Origin: Streptomyces sp. NBC_01571
GTDB taxonomy: Bacteria > Actinomycetota > Actinomycetes > Streptomycetales > Streptomycetaceae
Length of the DNA stretch: 64,000 nt
Direction of reading: 5' to 3'
Assembly (NCBI RefSeq): GCF_026339875.1
Contig: NZ_JAPEPZ010000001.1
Location: forward strand, 2,976,001-3,040,000
In this document: piece by piece, positions 18,633 to 26,228 of the stretch
Layout of the letters: each line of letters begins with the position of its first letter
Position numbering within the stretch: the first letter of the stretch is position 1
Made by a program: the position numbers and the translations under genes
The notes under the pieces: model-generated
The model's input: only the letters and a program-made list of their open reading frames with translations
The model's database searches: none
Told to the model about the DNA's origin: nothing

Positions 18633-19531
18633 CCCTTCACCGCCCCCGCGCTGAAGCCGGTGATCAGCCACTTCTGGATGAAGGCGAACACGATGACGAC
18701 GGGGACGGCCGCGATGATGCCGCCCGCGGCGAGCGCGCCGAGGTCGACGCTGTCGGCGCTCATCAGGGTGTTGAGGCCGACCGGGATCGTCTGCTTGCTC
18801 TGGTCGCTGAGGAACATCAGGGCGAACAGGAAGTGGTTCCAGGCGTGGACGAAGGCGAAGGAGCCGACCGCGATCAGCCCCGGGCGCAGCAGCGGGAGTA
18901 CGACGATCCGGAAGGAGGCGAGGCGGCCGCAGCCGTCGACCCAGGCGGCCTCTTCCAGGGAGTACGGCACGTTCCTGATGAACCCGCTGATGAGGATCAT
19001 CGACAGCGGCAGCTGGAAGACCGTCTCGGCGATGACGACGCTGCCCAGCGAGTTGATCATCTGGAGCTTGGCGAAGATCTGGAAGAGCGGTACCAGCAGC
19101 AGCGCGCCCGGCACGAACTGCGAGCACAGCAGCGCCAGCATGAAGCCGCGTTTGATCCTGAAGTCGAAGCGGGCCAGGGCGTATCCGCCGGCCAGGGCTA
19201 CCACCGTCGTCATGACGAGGGTGGCGACGGCGATGAGCACGCTGTTCTGGAAGTAGGTCCCGAAACTGCGCTCGGTCCACACCTTTTCGAAGTGCTCGAA
19301 GGTCATGGGCCACGGCACCAGCGAGGTGGAGCCGGCCGGGCGGAGCGCGAAGAGCAGGATCCAGTAGAAGGGGATCAGGGTGAAGAGGAGGTAGACGCCG
19401 AGCGGGAGGTAGATGTGCCGGCGCGGGACCTCGTCCCAGGCGCGGCGCTTCGTGCCCGGGCGCCGCCGGGGTTCCTCGGCCGCCGGGGCCGGTGCCGCGG
19501 GGGCGCTGACGGTGACGTCCTCGGTGATCAC
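18629..19531 (-). CDS. Sugar ABC transporter permease, MalG-type
   Basis: A 300-residue inner-membrane permease with six predicted transmembrane segments. It carries the cytoplasmic EAA loop that docks with the ATPase (EEAAWVDGCGRLASFRIVVL, then PLLRPG). The TSLVPWPMTFEHFEKVW region after the first helix is typical of MalG-like CUT1 permeases. GTG start overlapping the stop of the partner permease (GTGA). It works with the other permease and the lipoprotein at 13467-14804. Confidence 0.92.
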   Translation of the reverse strand: MITEDVTVSAPAAPAPAAEEPRRRPGTKRRAWDEVPRRHIYLPLGVYLLFTLIPFYWILLFALRPAGSTSLVPWPMTFEHFEKVWTERSFGTYFQNSVLIAVATLVMTTVVALAGGYALARFDFRIKRGFMLALLCSQFVPGALLLVPLFQIFAKLQMINSLGSVVIAETVFQLPLSMILISGFIRNVPYSLEEAAWVDGCGRLASFRIVVLPLLRPGLIAVGSFAFVHAWNHFLFALMFLSDQSKQTIPVGLNTLMSADSVDLGALAAGGIIAAVPVVIVFAFIQKWLITGFSAGAVKG

Positions 19532-20463
19532 TTCTCCCCGCCTCCGAACTTGCTCAGCCGCAGATAGACGATCGAGCAGAACAGCAGAATCACGAACGCG
19601 ACCGTGGTGAGGGCGGACGCGTAGCCGAAGTTGTGTGCGTCGACACTGGTGTTGGCGATGTAGAGCGGAAGGGTGGTCGTCTCACCCGCGGGTCCGCCGC
19701 CGGTCAGGGTGTAGAGCAGGTCGACGTTGTTGAACTCCCAGACCGCGCGCAGCAGCGTGGACAGGACGATGGCGTCCTTCAGGTGCGGCAGCGTGATGTG
19801 CAGGAACTGCCGGAAGCGGCTCGCGCCGTCCACCTCGGCGGCCTCGTACAGGTCCTTGGAGACGGACTGGAGGTCGGCGAGGATGAGGATCGCGAAGAAG
19901 GGCACGCCGCGCCACAGGTCGGCGACGACGGCGGCCGGGAAGACGGTGGCGGTGTCCGACAGCCAGCTGGTGCCGTACTGGCCGATGCCGGCGTCCGCGA
20001 GGTAACGGGTGATGCCCGTCTGGGAGTTGTAGAGCAGTACCCAGATGGCGGAGGTCAGCACCCCGGAGACGGCCCACGGCGAGAAGACCAGCGCCCGGCC
20101 GACGGCACGGCCCACGAAGGTCTGGTTGACGATCAGTGCCAGCGCCAGACCGAACAGCAGCTGCAGACCGACCTCGACGACGACCCACTGGGCGCTGAAG
20201 GTCAGCGTGTCCCAGAACTGGGGGTCGGCGGTGAAGGCGTGCACGAAGTTGTCGAAGCCCGCGAACCCGTTGCGCCACGGCTTGGTGGGGTTGTAGTTCT
20301 GCAGGCTGTAGTAGAAGACGCTGATGACCGGGTAGGCGATGAAGCCCAGCATCAGCAGCCCGGCGGGGGCGATCAGCAGATACGGGAGCCTGCGGGGCGT
20401 CGCCGAGCCGCGGCGCCGCCGGAGCGGCGCGGGCTGTTTCGCCACGGCTGCGGCTTGGGCCAT
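19528..20463 (-). CDS. Sugar ABC transporter permease, MalF-type
   Basis: A 311-residue permease, first gene of the minus-strand operon running to GH43. Six predicted helices, starting with LPYLLIAPAGLLMLGFIAYP. The EAA loop is YEAAEVDGASRFRQFLHITL. The N-terminus and the NVDLLYTLTGGGPAGET segment near the end are typical of CUT1 MalF/UgpA-like subunits. The ATG at 20463 was preferred because GGAGA lies 6 bases before it. Upstream lie three AGCGCT-centred operators. Confidence 0.92.
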   Translation of the reverse strand: MAQAAAVAKQPAPLRRRRGSATPRRLPYLLIAPAGLLMLGFIAYPVISVFYYSLQNYNPTKPWRNGFAGFDNFVHAFTADPQFWDTLTFSAQWVVVEVGLQLLFGLALALIVNQTFVGRAVGRALVFSPWAVSGVLTSAIWVLLYNSQTGITRYLADAGIGQYGTSWLSDTATVFPAAVVADLWRGVPFFAILILADLQSVSKDLYEAAEVDGASRFRQFLHITLPHLKDAIVLSTLLRAVWEFNNVDLLYTLTGGGPAGETTTLPLYIANTSVDAHNFGYASALTTVAFVILLFCSIVYLRLSKFGGGEK

Positions 20464-20493
20464 GACTGTTCTCCGTTCTTGCGGGTGCCGTGG

Positions 20494-20552
20494 AGCGCTT
20501 GCTGTCGGTGACACAGGAAGCGCTTGCTACATGCGCATGGGTGAAAGCGCTT
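20494..20552. promoter_or_regulatory. Three AGCGCT-centred operator copies before the sugar permease operon
   Basis: AGCGCT occurs at 20494-20499, and AAGCGCTT at 20518-20525 and 20545-20552. Their centres are 25 and 27 bases apart, within the 90 bases before the permease start. This looks like a multi-site LacI-family repressor target. Confidence 0.7.
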
Positions 20553-20603
20553 CGGACGTGTCGTTCGGTGGTCGGCCAGGCGTGCGATCCTCGCGGACCG
20601 CCC

Positions 20604-22352
20604 TCACCCGGCGTACGGATCCGGCACTTTGCCCGGCCGGGCCAGGAACGCGAAGTCGCAGCCGGTGTCGGCCTGGGTGATCTGCTCGTTGTAGAGCGCC
20701 CCGTAGCCGCGCTCGTACCGCTCGGGCGGCGCCGTCCACAGCGCCCTGCGCCGCTCCAGCTCCGCGTCGTCCACGTCGAGCCGGAGCGATCGCGCCTCGA
20801 CGTCCAGAGTGATCGTGTCGCCGGTCCGCACCAGGGCGAGCGGGCCGCCGATGTGCGACTCGGGCGCCACGTGCAGCACACAGGTGCCGTAACTCGTGCC
20901 GCTCATCCGGGCGTCGGAGATCCGGACCATGTCCCGCACGCCCTGCTTCAGCAGATGGTCGGGGATGGGCAGCATGCCGTACTCGGGCATGCCCGGACCG
21001 CCCTTGGGGCCGGAGCCGCGCAGCACCAGCACACTGTCCGCCGTGATGCCGAGGGACGGGTCGTCGATGGTCCGCTGCATCGTCCGGTAGTCGTCGAAGA
21101 CGACCGCGGGCCCGGTGTGCTTGAGCAGTCGCGGCTCGGCGGCGATGTGCTTGATGACCGCGCCGTCGGGGCAGAGGTTGCCGCGCAGGACGGCGACACC
21201 TCCCTCGGCGGCGACGGGGTTCTCCCGCGGGCGGATGACGTCGTCGTTGTGCACCCGGGCGGTGGCCAGCTGCTCGCGCAGGGTGTCGTACGACACCGTC
21301 GGCCGGTCCAGGTGCAGCAGGTCCGTGATCCGTGACAGGAACCCGGGCAGACCGCCGGCGAAGTGGAAGTCCTCCATCAGGTACGTCCGGCCGCCGGGCC
21401 GTACGTTGGCGAGCACCGGCACGGTCCGCGCGATCCGGTCGAAGTCGTCGAGCGTGAGGGTGACGCCCGCCCGTCCGGCCATGGCGATCAGGTGGATGAC
21501 GGCGTTGGTGGAGCCGCCGAGTCCGAGGACGGTCGTCACGGCGTCGGCGAAGGCCTCCTCGGTGAGGATGTCGGACAGCTTCCGGTCCCGGTGCACGAGG
21601 TCGACGATCCGCAGGCCCGCGGCGGCCGCCATCCGGTCGTGGCCGGAGTCGACGGCGGGGATGCTGGACGCGCCCGGGACCGTCACCCCGAGCGCCTCGG
21701 CGGCGGCGGTGAGCGTGGACGCCGTCCCCATGGTCATGCAGTGCCCGGGGGACCGCGCGAGCCCGCTCTCCAGTTCGGTCATCTCGCAGTCGCCGATGAG
21801 TCCGGCGCGCTTGTCGTCCCAGTACTTCCACATGTCGGTTCCGGAACCGAGGACCTCGTCGCGCCAGTGACCGGGCAGCATCGGCCCGGCGGGCACGAAG
21901 ACGGCCGGCAGGTCGGCGGAGGCCGCGCCCATCAGCAGCGCGGGGGTGGACTTGTCGCAGCCGCCCATCAGCACCGCACCGTCCACGGGGTAGGAGCGCA
22001 GCAGCTCCTCCGTCTCCAGCGCGAGCAGGTTGCGGTAGAGCATCGGGGTCGGCTTCTGGAAGGTCTCGCTGAGGGTGGAGACCGGGAACTCCAGCGGGAA
22101 GCCCCCGGCCTGCCACACGCCCCGCTTCACGGCCTGCGCCCGGTCCCGGAGGTGGACGTGGCACGGGTTGATGTCGGACCAGGTGTTCAGGATCGCGATG
22201 ACCGGCTTGCCGAGGTGCTCCTCGGGCAGATAGCCGAGCTGGCGGGTCCTGGCCCGGTGGCTGAAGGAGCGCAGCCCGTCGGTGCCGTACCACTGGTGGC
22301 TCCTGAGGTCCTCCGGGCGCCTCGTCTCCCGTCCCGTGTTCACAGGGGCCAT
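20604..22352 (-). CDS. IlvD/Edd-family sugar-acid dehydratase
   Basis: A 582-residue iron-sulfur dehydratase. The cluster-binding cysteines are visible in NTWSDINPCHVHLRD, in MGGCDKSTPALLMGA and in SPGHCMTMGTASTL. The length and the early segment (LNTWSDINPCHVHLR) fit the sugar-acid branch (arabinonate, xylonate and related acids) better than true dihydroxyacid dehydratase of branched-chain synthesis. It removes water from an aldonic acid to give a 2-keto-3-deoxy acid, which its neighbour, a DHDPS-family enzyme, can then use. Start at 22352 lies inside the upstream gene (13-base overlap). Confidence 0.88.
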   Translation of the reverse strand: MAPVNTGRETRRPEDLRSHQWYGTDGLRSFSHRARTRQLGYLPEEHLGKPVIAILNTWSDINPCHVHLRDRAQAVKRGVWQAGGFPLEFPVSTLSETFQKPTPMLYRNLLALETEELLRSYPVDGAVLMGGCDKSTPALLMGAASADLPAVFVPAGPMLPGHWRDEVLGSGTDMWKYWDDKRAGLIGDCEMTELESGLARSPGHCMTMGTASTLTAAAEALGVTVPGASSIPAVDSGHDRMAAAAGLRIVDLVHRDRKLSDILTEEAFADAVTTVLGLGGSTNAVIHLIAMAGRAGVTLTLDDFDRIARTVPVLANVRPGGRTYLMEDFHFAGGLPGFLSRITDLLHLDRPTVSYDTLREQLATARVHNDDVIRPRENPVAAEGGVAVLRGNLCPDGAVIKHIAAEPRLLKHTGPAVVFDDYRTMQRTIDDPSLGITADSVLVLRGSGPKGGPGMPEYGMLPIPDHLLKQGVRDMVRISDARMSGTSYGTCVLHVAPESHIGGPLALVRTGDTITLDVEARSLRLDVDDAELERRRALWTAPPERYERGYGALYNEQITQADTGCDFAFLARPGKVPDPYAG

Positions 22353-23248
22353 CCCGCGGCGATCCCGGCGACTTCCGACCGCTCGGACTCGGACAGCTCC
22401 CTGCTCGGCGGGCGCACCTCGCGCCGGCACAGACCGAGCGAGGCGAGCGCCTCCTTGACCACGGTCACGTTGTTGGCGGAGGCGTCGGCGGCGCGCAGTT
22501 CCTCGAAGCGGCGGATCTGCTCCCAGACCTTCATGGCGGCCGGGTAGTCACCGGAGCGGAGCGCCTCGATCATGTTGAGCGAGAGGGACGGGGCGACGTT
22601 CACCAGGCCGGAGGTGAAGCCGGTGGCGCCCGCCGAGAAGTAGGAGGGCGCGTAGGGCTCGGCGAGCCCCGCCACCCAGACGAACCGTTCGAGTCCCGCG
22701 TCCCGGGCGAAGGCGGCGAAGCGGGCGGCGTCCGGGACCGCGTACTTCACGCCGATCACGTTCGGGCAGAGGTCGGCGAGTTCGGCGAGCCGGGCCCCCG
22801 GGAGCCGGGGGTTGCGGATGTAGGGCACGACCCCGAGCTCCGGCACGGACTCGGCGACGGCCCGGTGGTAGTCGAGCCAGCCGCCCTCCGAGACGTAGGG
22901 GTGGACGGGCTGATGGACCATCACCATCCGTGCCCCGAGTGCGCGGGCGTACCGGGCGGAGGCGACGGCGGTCGGTACGTCGTGGCCGACCCCGACCAGG
23001 ACGGCGGCCCGGTCCCCCGCCTCCTCGATGGTCAACTCCGTGACGAGCTGCCGCTCTTCGGGGGTCAGGGCGTAGAACTCGCCGGTGTTGCCGTTGGGTG
23101 TGAGGGTGCGGACCCCGCCGTCGAGCAGCCGGCGCAGCAGCGCCCGGTGGGTGTCGCGGTCGATCGTCCCGTCCTCCGAGAAGGGGGTCACGGGGATCGC
23201 CACGACCTCGGCGAGTGCCGCCCGCTGGGTCTCGTACGTCGCTGTCAT
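22340..23248 (-). CDS. DHDPS/NAL-family 2-keto-3-deoxy-sugar-acid aldolase or dehydratase
   Basis: A 302-residue TIM-barrel class I enzyme. The Schiff-base Lys168 sits in NVIGVKYAV and the partner Tyr143 in VPYIRN. The N-terminal IPVTPFSEDGTIDRD and PNGNTGEFYALT segments replace the GTTGE loop of true DapA, so it is not lysine biosynthesis. Together with the IlvD-type dehydratase downstream it fits a non-phosphorylated pentose or hexuronate route (for example L-2-keto-3-deoxyarabonate dehydratase or an aldolase). It overlaps both the GntR gene (ATGA) and the dehydratase gene. Confidence 0.85.
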   Translation of the reverse strand: MTATYETQRAALAEVVAIPVTPFSEDGTIDRDTHRALLRRLLDGGVRTLTPNGNTGEFYALTPEERQLVTELTIEEAGDRAAVLVGVGHDVPTAVASARYARALGARMVMVHQPVHPYVSEGGWLDYHRAVAESVPELGVVPYIRNPRLPGARLAELADLCPNVIGVKYAVPDAARFAAFARDAGLERFVWVAGLAEPYAPSYFSAGATGFTSGLVNVAPSLSLNMIEALRSGDYPAAMKVWEQIRRFEELRAADASANNVTVVKEALASLGLCRREVRPPSRELSESERSEVAGIAAGWPL

Positions 23249-23901
23249 TCCGGTCCGTCCTCCTCCCGGGCCGGGGGGAAGGCCCGTTGCACGAACGACG
23301 CGATGTGGGCGTGCAGCGCGCGGGCCGCGCCGTCGGCGTCGTCGTCGAGGGCCAGGCGCAGGATCTCCCGGTGCTCGCCGGCCTCGCGCTCCCAGGACGG
23401 GTCGGCGGCCCAGGCGACCGCGGAGACCAGGGCGGCCTGGTCGCGGACCTCGTCGAGCATGCGACCCAGCAGCGGGTTGCCGCAGGACACGTACAGGGCG
23501 CGGTGGAACTCCCGGTTGGCCAGGGAGCGTTCGGCGGTGTCGGTGGCGTCGTCGGCACGGGTGAGCGCGTCCCGCGCGGCGGCGAGCGAGGCTCCGCGCA
23601 GGACGGACCGGCGCAGCGCCTCCGGCTCCAGCAGCAGCCGGACGTCGTACACCTCGCGCGCCATGTCCGCGTCCACCATGCGCACCGTGACGCCCTTGTA
23701 CTGGTTCATGACGACGAGTCCGGTACCGGCCAGGGTCTTGAGCGCCTCGCGCACGGGAGTCTTCGACACCCCGAACTGCGCGGCGAGCTCGCTCTCGACC
23801 AGGGCCTGACCCGGCGTCAACTGCCCGGTGAGGATGCGGTGTTTGATCCCCTCCAGCACGAACTGCGTGCGGGACGGTATCGGTGTGGGCACAGAGGTCA
23901 T
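23245..23901 (-). CDS. GntR-family transcriptional regulator (FCD/FadR type)
   Basis: A 218-residue regulator. The N-terminal winged helix has the GntR signature LVESELAAQFGVSKTPVREAL with the recognition helix. The C-terminal all-helical FCD domain carries metal/ligand-binding residues in DVRLLLEP, in FHRALYVSCGN and in EHREIL. Such FCD regulators often respond to sugar acids. It is the first gene of the operon with the DHDPS-family enzyme and the dehydratase, and tandem repeats in its leader suggest that it represses its own operon. Confidence 0.92.
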   Translation of the reverse strand: MTSVPTPIPSRTQFVLEGIKHRILTGQLTPGQALVESELAAQFGVSKTPVREALKTLAGTGLVVMNQYKGVTVRMVDADMAREVYDVRLLLEPEALRRSVLRGASLAAARDALTRADDATDTAERSLANREFHRALYVSCGNPLLGRMLDEVRDQAALVSAVAWAADPSWEREAGEHREILRLALDDDADGAARALHAHIASFVQRAFPPAREEDGPE

Positions 23902-23911
23902 GCGCGCCTCT

Positions 23912-23967
23912 CGGATCTCACGTATCGGATCTCACGTATCGCGTCTCATATATGACGTACGAAGTAC
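23912..23967 (-). promoter_or_regulatory. Tandem repeats in the GntR operon leader (candidate operator)
   Basis: Two perfect 14-bp direct repeats (23912-23925, 23926-23939; unit CGGATCTCACGTAT) and a third degenerate copy (23940-23953, 10 of 14 bases), followed by the palindrome TCATATATGA (23946-23955) and GTAC-gaa-GTAC (23957-23967). They lie just downstream of the predicted transcription start. Confidence 0.6.
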
Positions 23968-23976
23968 GACGCGACG

Positions 23977-24005
23977 AACGTAGGAGCGCGCTCGTGTTTC
24001 GTCAA
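23977..24005 (-). promoter_or_regulatory. Sigma-70/HrdB-type promoter of the GntR operon
   Basis: On the minus strand TTGACG (24000-24005), a 17-base spacer and TACGTT (23977-23982), a good match to the Streptomyces housekeeping consensus. Predicted start near 23970. Confidence 0.65.
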
Positions 24006-24037
24006 CGCTTCGGACAGAAGAGAGGGCGGCGAATCGC

Positions 24038-24087
24038 GGAAGGGCCCGGTCCGAAGCCCGCAACGGGGCTTCGGACCGGGCCCTTCC
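24038..24087 (-). terminator. Strong terminator after the TIGR03086-type gene
   Basis: A perfect 22-bp stem (24038-24059 with 24066-24087) and a 6-base loop. It lies just past 24096, the stop that the gene would use if its reading frame were intact. Confidence 0.8.
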
Positions 24088-24133
24088 AGGGTGTGCTAGT
24101 ACTTCCAGCCCGGGTCGCGGCCGCTGAGCGCGA

Positions 24134-24631
24134 TCACACGGTCCAGCAACGGCGCGTCGTCCGGGACGGGCACCACGGGGCCGAACAGGCCGCCGCCCCG
24201 GCCGGGTCGGGCTCGTACTCCTGGCCGGTGGCGCGGGCCAGATCCCAGCCGTGCACGACGAGTTCGTCGGCGACCACGGCGCCGGCGACGGGGCCCGGCA
24301 GGGACACCCCGCCCGCTCGGGTCTCCCCCGCCCAGGCGGCCGGGTCGCGCCAGACCTCCACGAGTTCGTCGAGTGCCTTCGGCAGGGTCTCGCGCCAGTC
24401 CGGGGCGATGTCCGGCACGGCCGTGTCCGGGCTCGTGTCGGTCCTGGCACCCAGGTTCTTGCGCCCGGCGTCACAGAAGGCGACGGCCAGTCCGCCCAGA
24501 TGCCCGAGCAGGTGGCGCACCGCGTACGCCGGACAGGGGGTGATGTCCTCGAGCTGCCGTTCCGTCACCCCCGCGGTGAGTCGCGCCACGATCAGGGCCT
24601 GCGGCCCGAGGTCGAGAGTCGGGTCGGTCAT
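24134..24631 (-). CDS. TIGR03086/maleylpyruvate isomerase-like metal-binding protein with altered C-terminus
   Basis: A 165-residue helical-bundle protein of the DinB/mycothiol-dependent isomerase N-terminal group. Metal-ligand histidines are in HLLGHLGGLAVAF and in LVVHGWDLARATGQ. Family members in actinobacteria use mycothiol or act on unknown substrates. After EYEPDPA the frame gives an atypical Cys/Arg/Trp-rich tail. In the +1 frame the usual family ending follows instead (LFGPVVPVPDDAPLLDRVIA, then LSGRDPGWKY) and stops at 24096-24098. So a short internal deletion with a frameshift is likely, and the true gene probably ran to 24096. Start at 24631 has GAGGAG 6 bases upstream. Confidence 0.75.
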   Translation of the reverse strand: MTDPTLDLGPQALIVARLTAGVTERQLEDITPCPAYAVRHLLGHLGGLAVAFCDAGRKNLGARTDTSPDTAVPDIAPDWRETLPKALDELVEVWRDPAAWAGETRAGGVSLPGPVAGAVVADELVVHGWDLARATGQEYEPDPAGAAACSAPWCPSRTTRRCWTV

Positions 24632-24790
24632 CGGCTGCTCCTCGGTTCAGAATCCTCACAGTGTCCGCTCACGGGGTAGACCGGGGACGCGCCGAGAACT
24701 CATCGGTGCGGCGCCCGCGGGACGGAGCGCGCCGGTCTAGGGCACCTGCCCGATCCCCGCCGGCCCCCCTTAGGACCACGATCACCTGTC

Positions 24791-25966
24791 ATGACATGGA
24801 CAGTGACGCGTGTGCTGCGGGACCGCGACGCGGGCCTCTATCTGACCGCGGTGGTGGTCTCCGGCTTCGGCTCCTCGGCGATGTGGCTGGTGTCGGGCAT
24901 CTGGGTCAAGGACCTGACGGGCTCGAACGGTCTGGCGGCCCTGTGTGTGTTCGCGCTCTGGGCCCCCGTGCTCGCCGGCCCCCTCCTGGGCACGTTCGCG
25001 GACCGCACCCGCCGCCGGCCCCTGCTGATCGGCACGAACCTGGCACTGGCGGTGCTCCTGCCGACCCTCCTCGCCGTGGACGCCCCGGGCCGGCTGTGGA
25101 TCCTGTTCGCCGTGCTCCTGGTCTACGGCGCGGCGGGCGTCGTCCACGACGCCGCCGAGTCCGCGCTGGTGGCCGCGGCGGTCGACCGGAGCCTCCTGGG
25201 GGACTTCAACGGGCTGCGCATGACGGCCAACGAGGGCATGAAGCTGGTGGCGCCGCTGGCCGGGGCGGCCCTGTACGCGGCGTACGGCGGCGCGCGGGTC
25301 GCGCTCCTCGACGCGGTGACGTTCGCCCTGGCGGCCGGGGTGTGCGCGCTGCTGCGGGTCCGGGAGGCGCCGCCCGCCCCGGACACCGCGGCCTGGCGGT
25401 CCCGGACGGCCGCGGGCGCACGGTACGTCCTCGGGCACCCGGAACTCCGGCCGCTGGTCCTGGCCGGCGGTACGACGATGCTCTTCGCGGGTGTCAACGG
25501 CGCCCTGATCTACGCCGTCGTCGAGGGACTTGGCCACTCCCCCGCGTACGCCGGGCTCCTCTACGCCGTCCAGGGCGCCGGGTCGGTGCTGATCGGCCTG
25601 GTCTCGGGCCCGCTGCTGCGGCGGTTGGGGGAACGTCGTTTCGCCGCGTACGGGATCGCGCTGACCGCGGTGGGGGCCGGGGCGCGTGCGGTGACGTCCG
25701 ACGGGGTGGCCCTGGTGTGCAGTGCCGCGATCGGGGCCGGGCTTCCCTGTGTGCTGATCGCCGCGTACACCGCCGTGCAGCGTGAGACGCCGGGACCGCT
25801 GCTCGGGCGTACCGCCGCCACCGCGAACACCCTGATGTTCGTGCCGAACGCGCTCGGACTGGCGGTCGGGGCGGGGGTGGTCGAGCTGGTCGACCACCGT
25901 CTCCTGCTCCCGGTGCTGGCGCTCGCCCGCCTGCTGACGCTCCGGCCTCTGCTGACCCGGCGCTGA
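24791..25966 (+). CDS. MFS transporter
   Basis: A 391-residue membrane protein with about 12 predicted helices. The MFS cytoplasmic loop 2-3 motif appears as GTFADRTRRRPLL after the second helix. It resembles the drug-efflux/enterobactin-exporter-like MFS group of actinobacteria. The substrate cannot be told. It starts divergently from the TIGR03086-type gene, about 160 bases apart, with only a weak ribosome-binding site. Confidence 0.88.
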   Translation: MTWTVTRVLRDRDAGLYLTAVVVSGFGSSAMWLVSGIWVKDLTGSNGLAALCVFALWAPVLAGPLLGTFADRTRRRPLLIGTNLALAVLLPTLLAVDAPGRLWILFAVLLVYGAAGVVHDAAESALVAAAVDRSLLGDFNGLRMTANEGMKLVAPLAGAALYAAYGGARVALLDAVTFALAAGVCALLRVREAPPAPDTAAWRSRTAAGARYVLGHPELRPLVLAGGTTMLFAGVNGALIYAVVEGLGHSPAYAGLLYAVQGAGSVLIGLVSGPLLRRLGERRFAAYGIALTAVGAGARAVTSDGVALVCSAAIGAGLPCVLIAAYTAVQRETPGPLLGRTAATANTLMFVPNALGLAVGAGVVELVDHRLLLPVLALARLLTLRPLLTRR

Positions 25967-26228
25967 ACCTGCCGTCGCCTCGGGGGCCGCGTCCCCGACC
26001 CGAACCCCCGCATCGGCCTGAACGGCCTCGTCCTCGAACGCCGGACGGGCTGAAGATCCCGACCCGCGCCGAATACGCCGGGCACGGGCCGCGCACCCGG
26101 CGGGCGCGAGGAACCGCGCGACCAGCCCCCACCCACCGCACCCGGACACGCCGGGCACGGGCCACGCCCTCGAGGGGCGCGGGGAACCGCGCGACCGGAC
26201 CCCGCTCAGCCGCACTCGAAGAACCGCC
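25967..26228. repeat. Intergenic region with common Streptomyces repeat elements
   Basis: No gene. It contains AACGCCGGACGGGCTGAA (near 26036-26053), the same element that forms the large hairpin at 34880-34928, and two copies of GGAACCGCGCGACC (near 26110 and 26187). Elements of this kind recur between genes in Streptomyces genomes. Confidence 0.6.

Noticed and set aside
20604..22352. Branched-chain amino acid gene ilvD
   Set aside because: Context (GntR, DHDPS-family partner, sugar transporter) and N-terminal sequence favour the sugar-acid branch of the family.
22340..23248. Lysine-pathway dapA
   Set aside because: The GTTGE loop is replaced by PNGNTGE and the context is sugar catabolism. 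The real DapA is at 50177-51097.
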